A program made the translations under genes and the position numbers. The notes under the pieces were generated by a model. It worked only from the letters and a program-made list of their open reading frames with translations, was not told where the DNA came from and made no database searches. From assembly GCA_963513935.1 (NCBI GenBank), contig OY740768.1:66204231-66268230 (forward strand): a stretch of 64,000 nt of DNA, written 5' to 3'. Shown piece by piece: positions 57,741-64,000 of the stretch (positions within the stretch are counted from its first letter, which is position 1; every line of letters starts with the position of its first letter). This DNA is from Aphrophora alni (lineage: Eukaryota; Arthropoda; Insecta; Hemiptera; Aphrophoridae).

Positions 57741-60700
57741 TACATAAACAGATTTTTATGCCTAAATCAATCACTTCACTACTACAGGTAATACGCTGAA
57801 TTTGTTTTTATTTGTAAATAAAAAATAAAAACTCTAATTCTCAATTCATCACCAGATATAATTGTAATTTTATACTCAATTCCCGATAAACTACTATTGT
57901 AAAACGATAAGTATTTAATTTATCATCCGTCACAATGGTTTTTAATAAACCTGGAATTTTTATCGCTCACTTAATGAAATGAAATTAAAAATCAGGAATG
58001 TCTGTCATTATGAATCGTAAAGACCGTGCAGGCTTCAAAGCGCCAACGACCGCCATCACCTGCCAATAATTAGACGCTTAAACAAGAGCAGACGTTGAAA
58101 TATTTTTTCTAAAAATATCCCCACTCAAACCCTGCAAATTTTTTCACTACTGTATGTATTTCTTATTTACGGTTATTGTTTTAGTAAGTCTACATATTTA
58201 CAAAAACAACTTTTTACGTTATTATTTTGTACAGGATCATTTCATCCCGATTTATACAAACTCATCGTCCTTGCTTATTTTCAATAGTAAGGCTTACATT
58301 CCATTAAATAAAAACCCAAAACAATTAATTCGTAGATCATTTTTTCATGGTCATAAAACTATTTTTCATTGTTTAATTCTAATTGTTTTCAGCTTTGAGT
58401 TTATCCTAAATCAAACTACAGTTTATTTGTAAGATGATAACCACACAAATAACAAGATTGAATGTCAATAAAATTTAAAACTTTGTATCAGGAACTTATT
58501 GAGTACTCAATAAAATTTAAATCCAGATCAATTAACACTTCTCTCTAGATTTAATAATTTTTTTGGAATATGTTTATAATATATTTGTACTACATTTTTT
58601 TTTTTTTTTTGTGTAGTATTAATCATTCTTTTTTAATGGGTTTATTTTGTTCTTTATTGTTATTTGGTTGTACAATCAAAGTTCTGTTTTATTGTTTAAA
58701 TAAATAATTATCATCTATTCCAACATAGTGGAATATTAGTCCATTTACTTCTTTTTATATATGTCTTGTATATTTTGACCACCAGTTTACTATTTTGAAT
58801 TATAGTATCAAGCTCGATGCTTTTTAATATCCACCCTTAAAAATAAGAGTATTGGAGAGCACCCACTCTTCGACTTCGTCATAACAATGAGTACCTAGCA
58901 GGAAGCCTATGTCTATTAAATCGTCACAGGTCACAGAACCTTAAGAACGACGTTGAAAGTTGTGAAGAGCTCAAACTGGAAAATTATCGAAGTATTAAAA
59001 CTTTTTCCCCTTTATTCATATTTAATAGAAAACTAAATGAGGAAAGTTTAATTGTATTTTAGACTCTGGGGAAGAATTTCCATTTGGATGTATTGATTCC
59101 CGCCACTTGAGACTTTGGCATGGAGTTCTATCTTAGAGAACAAAGTGATATTAATTCAAAATTAATTATTTTTATTTTTTATCAAACCTTAAAATAAAAT
59201 ATGTCCTGAAGCTGTTAATATAATTTCCTCTTAAAATTAATAATATTAGTTTCCTTTGAGGCAAAATTTATTAACATATAAAAAGTTTCGGTGTTCAATA
59301 TTTGTGTTCCCACTAATCACATGTGTAAAATGTAGAAAACTAGGTTACTACACATTTCAGGTAATTGTTCAGTAAAAAATACTTTAATTTGTATCAGTTT
59401 ACATAATCATATTTAAATTACAATTCTTAAAATTTGTTTTAATTTATCTGTAGTTATTAAATTAAACAACTAATTTTCTAAACATATTTGAAAATACTAG
59501 TTAAAATATAAGCCTACTTGGTGTAATTAACGATAGTTAAGCGTGTAATAAATAAATAAATAATTCACATTCTGTTTGGACGTTCAAAAACGATACAAAA
59601 TTGTTCATTCAGAAATCGTGAAGAATCCTTACCTAGTTTTGTACTCCATGATTATTGACAGCAAATAAGTACTCTTAAATTATTGATTGTCGCTTTATAC
59701 ACACTTTTAGGTCCACTAAGATCTTTTTTTACTTCTTTTTTAATCGTGGATATGATTTTAATTCAGTCGCTCATTTAATTTAACCTGCTGTACAATTTTT
59801 TGTTTAGAACAAAATTGACACTTAAAATATTTGAGTAGAATTATTATTTGAAGCATTATGATTTTTCTAAACAAAAAGTTGTTACAAAATGAAATTTTTA
59901 CAGTACTTCAAATGGCATTTGAAATCTTCATAGACAATCGGTTATTTAGTCCTTCGGAAACCCATAAAACATTCTCGGTAATCCTAATTAAGTGAGCATT
60001 AGGGAATGAATTTATTGTTATTATTACAATAAAGATTTCTGAAAAATTACCTCTGCATGCCCAAAAGTAATATAAATTTTGGTGACAATTCCGATTTAAA
60101 AAAAATCGGTTTTATATTAAAACGATTTTTTTAAGGATACAACGCCCAGTTTAAACGTCTAATAAGGTAAGTTTGCAACGTATTGTCTTTTAAATAATAA
60201 ATATATGAAAAGAGTAAAATAAGTATATTCATCATTTACTTACCATTCAAAAACTTAATTGCAATAAGATCGGATAAAATAAGGCGAAATCTGCATTATA
60301 ATGTTATCGAGGAATAAAAATTTAGTTCCATAGGAGAGCTTATCTAGGAGAGTTTCTGATAGATTATGAATACTCTTAAATTAATCCTTTTGATTTGATT
60401 ACTAGTTTGAAAGTTCACGCTAAATGTGTAACACTATTAAGCTCTTTATGTTTGTCCCTATAGGTTGGAACAAGAAAGCGTAATTTATAAACTTTCTGTT
60501 TAAAATCCTTACAATTCCACTGTTAAAGTATAGGTTCAATACATGTGGTACAATGTACCTTGAAGTTAAGAACATCCCAGGTAATACATTTAGTTCTTTT
60601 AATTCGTACATCCAATGTTAAAATTTAGCAACATATTTCTATGCTGAGCTTTTTATTTTGCTATGTTACATTCAGAGTTATAAATCAATAGCATCACAAT

Positions 60701-62853
60701 TTTAAACTTAATTACATTTGTAATAAACAGTCAAAAACACAAAATAAATAAAGTTCCAGTTTAGCGTGTTTCATTGAATTTAATCCTGCTTTCTCAAAGT
60801 CCCGTGACCTGTAAAAATTTAATAGACCTGAGCTCCACTCTGCACCCCTCTTGGAGCAACCCTCGATACCTTGGTCTCTCACTGTACTATATCTAATATT
60901 ATATAGCTGTAGGCCACCCCTTGCTATTAACCTCAGACTTTGGGACTTTATTCCTTGACTTGACAAACGAGTGCTATTGCCTTTCTCTACCTGCAGTCTT
61001 TTGAAATCAGAATCCAATTAAGTATATCCTCGATGGAATGAAGAAACTTTTTAAGTATTTGACTGAGAAGCTCGAAATGAGTTTTCCTAGTTCAAGTTTA
61101 TTTTGTGCTAGATTCTGTTTAATTGAAACACTAAAACAAAAACACATATTTAATTTTGTGCTCAAAGGTGAATTTATGCAACTCTAATTCTAAATCAATC
61201 TTGCAATTCCCCTTCTCCTCTATCACAATACTTTTGACTTTAGCATCATTTGCATCATTACTCCTCGAAAATTGAAAATCCAGTCCAGATTTGATAAAAT
61301 AATATAATTGTAATTAATTAAATTTTTGCAGCCATGTTTAATAAATAATACATAAATGAGGAGAAAAACTGGTTATATCGCAAATATTCTCCAGAACCTA
61401 AGACTCACATTAATTTCTGTTGGTAATATAAAGAAAGGCTACATTACTTCTGTAATTTATCATATTGAAACTTTGATATTTATTTTGAACACGTTCATCT
61501 AATTTAAGCCTGGCACTTAAACCACGTTAAAGAATATAATATCGTAAAATAAACAACTATCAATAACAAAATACAAATCTGTTAACTTATTCCACGTGGC
61601 CAATATATTAAAGTGGTATAAGTGGATATAATATCATATTATTTTTATTCCTGTCTGGACGGTACAACAAACGTGGTAATCCTTAAAAGATTTGCTTCAA
61701 AATGAACTGGAGTAATGGCTAGACAAAACAAGATGTGAAAAGTGTTACAGTTACAAGACAACATGGCCGCCCACTAATCAGGATTTGCAGTGGCAGCTGT
61801 ACTGTTCTCTCCCACACCTACCTTACCACTATCCTCTGTCCATCTCTTATCTCTTCCTTTTTATCAGTATTAAAGTACACCTATAAATATTTGACACACC
61901 TATAAATGTCAAATAAGTATGAGAAGATTTGACAATTTAAGCATACAGTACAATAAGTCGCAAATATATTTTATTTTATTATGTGTTTAACTAATTGTCA
62001 TAAAAAAAAGAAAAATATAGTGTGCGCCGAAAACTTCTAAGAATTTTTACAAAGGTTTGAAATAGTTGATAATATAACGGCGTTTTAGTGTAAATTTGGT
62101 TATTTATATTTATTCCAAATCGTTATTTCATACTATCTGCAATTTATTGCCCATATTTTAGACTCATTGCTATTCTGATAGATTTAAAACTGATAAAATT
62201 TGCTTATTCGTCCCTCACTGCACAGCCCTTGCAGTACTACTCTTCCCCCTTTTTTCTTATCAACAATTTCTATTGTTCTTCCGCTTCTCTCTCATTTCTG
62301 GGACTAGACAACTAAACATTATTCAAAGAACTGTTATCATTAGTAACTTTTAGGAAAAAACTGATAACAACTAATTATAGTATCTCGGAAGAAGTTTTAA
62401 AAGCAGTAAAAACCAGAAATACATAGAATGAAAGCATGACAGGAAATATACCGATACTGCAATAATAATTGTAAATTATTGTGGCTTATTCAGCTTATTA
62501 AGTCTGTAGTTCTGTCTAGATTAGTAGTGGCAAGTAGAGTTCTGATAAGAAACCAAAATTATAAATTATTCAGATTACCTTTAGTGGATTGATAATATGG
62601 ATACAACATTGGATAAAAGGGTTTGTTTTTTACCTTTCTGATACTTTCCCCCCATATGCTAATGAATACAGAACCAAGCTGCAAGGCTTTACAACACAAA
62701 CACAAACAACTCTCATATTTCCTTCTTATTTAAAACGTGCCACATAACTACAAAGTCTCAAACCGGATTTAGCTCTTGAAATTATTTAAAACGACGGTAT
62801 TTACAATTTCTTTTTTAATATTACGTTACATGATCAGCTTGAAGGTGTGGTTG

Positions 62854-62854
<1 letters not shown>
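57741..62854. other. AT-rich non-coding stretch
   Basis: No gene supported. A T run lies at about 58593-58610. A slightly GC-richer block at about 60790-61020 includes a 101-residue - strand frame without any recognisable domain, so it is not called. Confidence 0.5.

Positions 62855-62921
<67 letters not shown>
62855..62921. repeat. TA microsatellite
   Basis: About 33 uninterrupted TA units, the longest TA tract in the window. It can extrude as a cruciform and is prone to length change. Confidence 0.95.
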
Positions 62922-62924
<3 letters not shown>

Positions 62925-63279
62925 TCTAATATTACGATATATGTCCGGTTAATGAACGACATTTATGTTTTTATTTCAACAAGATTAAATGTATAGTGAA
63001 ATCTCGATCCACGTCCGAATTTTATTTCCAAAGAAAACCAACAAAATTCAATTAAGTTATCGCAGGCTACCGGCTTAAAAAATGGGCGGATATAAAATTA
63101 TAAATATCTCCATTTAGGTTTTTAAGTTAGGCCTATAAAAGTACAATCTTCTAATATAAGTCATGTTTAAACTCAGTTATAGTTCCCCCCAATTATAAAT
63201 AAATATTGTGTTTGACTTGTGAGTTATTATTAGATAGAAAAAAACTCGAACAGAAATTTCACAAAAATTACGTTTACTT
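62922..63279. other. Non-coding, nothing recognised
   Basis: No frame, repeat or RNA fold that I can support. Confidence 0.5.
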
Positions 63280-63368
63280 AATCAAACGCTTTTCAACTAC
63301 AAAGTCGCCATAATTGTAGCTCATGTATCACTGAGGATGGCAATTTTGTCGTTGAAACGCGTTTAATT
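63280..63368. repeat. Palindrome carrying a hammerhead-like motif, relative of the 16.9-kb one
   Basis: AATCAAACGCTTTTCAAC at 63280 and on to 63311 is complementary, with a few mismatches, to 63337-63368 (ending GTTGAAACGCGTTTAATT). On the + strand GTATCA-CTGAGGA (63325-63337) followed by GTCGTTGAAACGCGTT matches the 16984-17022 motif almost word for word. The 3' strand of stem I has decayed (TAATTA instead of TGATAC). It is thus an older member of the same family, in the same inverted-pair layout. Confidence 0.6.
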
Positions 63369-64000
63369 ATGTATATGTAATCTTTGTAAGATCTTGTGTT
63401 GTTTTTTTCTATCTATAGTTCCCCTTAAAAAAAACTGATCACCTGGACCATCACATTAAATTAAAATAAATAAGAATTGTTAACCAAATTTATAAAATTT
63501 TGTATTTATAAAAGTGTCATTTCATTTTACTGTTTTCATATTTGAAATAAATATATCTTAGTTCATTTTCTGTTTATACATACTTTTTAAGAAACTATTT
63601 AGATAATTACTATTTGGGAACTCTTTACAGATTAAATTAGTAATACATATTTTATGTATATTCGTCAATGAAGATTTAATTTTATACATATTTTACAAAT
63701 GCATCATGCAAACTGGTTTAATCCCTCTATTGAATTAGTTTAAGCACGCTATTTCAAAATATATTCTTATCAAAATGCTAGTTGAAGCATGCTACTTTAA
63801 TCAGCGTTTATTTTAATTTATAACCAATTCTACTTTTTATTTTTATGTTTATGTATATATGTTTAATATTGATGTTTTGTTTCGTAGTTTTAGAGTGCAA
63901 CATATTTATTCTTATTTACAGAATTTTTTAATACGTTCGTTTGTTAATAAGTATAGTTTTAGCTGCAATGATATTATCTTAAAAGTGTTTCCCCATAAAA
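63369..64000. other. AT-rich non-coding stretch to window end
   Basis: Nothing supported in this stretch. Confidence 0.5.

Noticed and set aside
60712..61017. 101-residue - strand frame
   Set aside because: Only a GC-richer patch without domain or family features; no SINE-like promoter boxes seen.

Overview
This is AT-rich eukaryotic nuclear DNA, almost entirely intronic or intergenic. It most likely comes from an insect: it carries a BEL/Pao retrotransposon, two decayed DDE transposons whose motifs are typical of arthropod copies, and one exon whose best match by eye is an arthropod Slit leucine-rich repeat (LRR). A hemipteran is possible, but that is only an impression from the style of the repeats. 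I see no bacterial genes, operons, tRNA, rRNA or CRISPR array.

Host gene. The only host coding sequence I can support is a 72-bp exon on the + strand (52875-52946). It encodes one 24-residue LRR, has consensus splice sites, and has the same phase at both ends. It reads like the first LRR of the axon-guidance protein Slit. If so, everything upstream in the window (at least 52.8 kb) and downstream (at least 11 kb) is intron or flank of that gene.

Layout. 1-16 kb: AT-rich filler, a minisatellite of about 56 bp period (3.9-5.0 kb), old dispersed repeats, and a hammerhead-ribozyme-like motif at 12.1 kb. 16-18 kb: a DDE transposon with terminal inverted repeats (TIRs) of about 330 bp, carrying a broken transposase, itself split by a near-perfect palindrome whose arms each hold a hammerhead-like motif. 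The transposon sits inside an older repeat that has an uninterrupted copy at 24.4-24.9 kb. 18-33 kb: filler plus repeat pairs. 33.4-33.65 kb: a palindrome and another decayed hammerhead-like motif. 33.8-40.8 kb: a young BEL/Pao element on the - strand, with 442-bp LTRs differing at three positions. Its gag, pol and integrase regions lie in one frame, separated by a TGA (in TGA-CTA context) after gag and a TAA before integrase. 40.8-41.15 kb: a long GA then GACA microsatellite. 41-51 kb: filler, with a repeat copy at 45.4 kb. 51.0-51.95 kb: a second minisatellite, period about 61 bp. 52.9 kb: the exon. 55.35-57.74 kb: a second decayed DDE transposon on the - strand. 63.3 kb: another palindrome with a hammerhead-like motif.

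The most unusual thread is a dispersed set of hammerhead-like motifs (12.1, 16.9/17.0, 33.6, 53.2, 63.3 kb). They share a CTGANGA box, a short stem II, GAAAC, a tiny stem III and GT(C/T). Two have a perfect stem I abutting the core. They look like the ribozyme-bearing ends of Penelope-like retroelements or retrozymes, but no reverse transcriptase of that class is present here.
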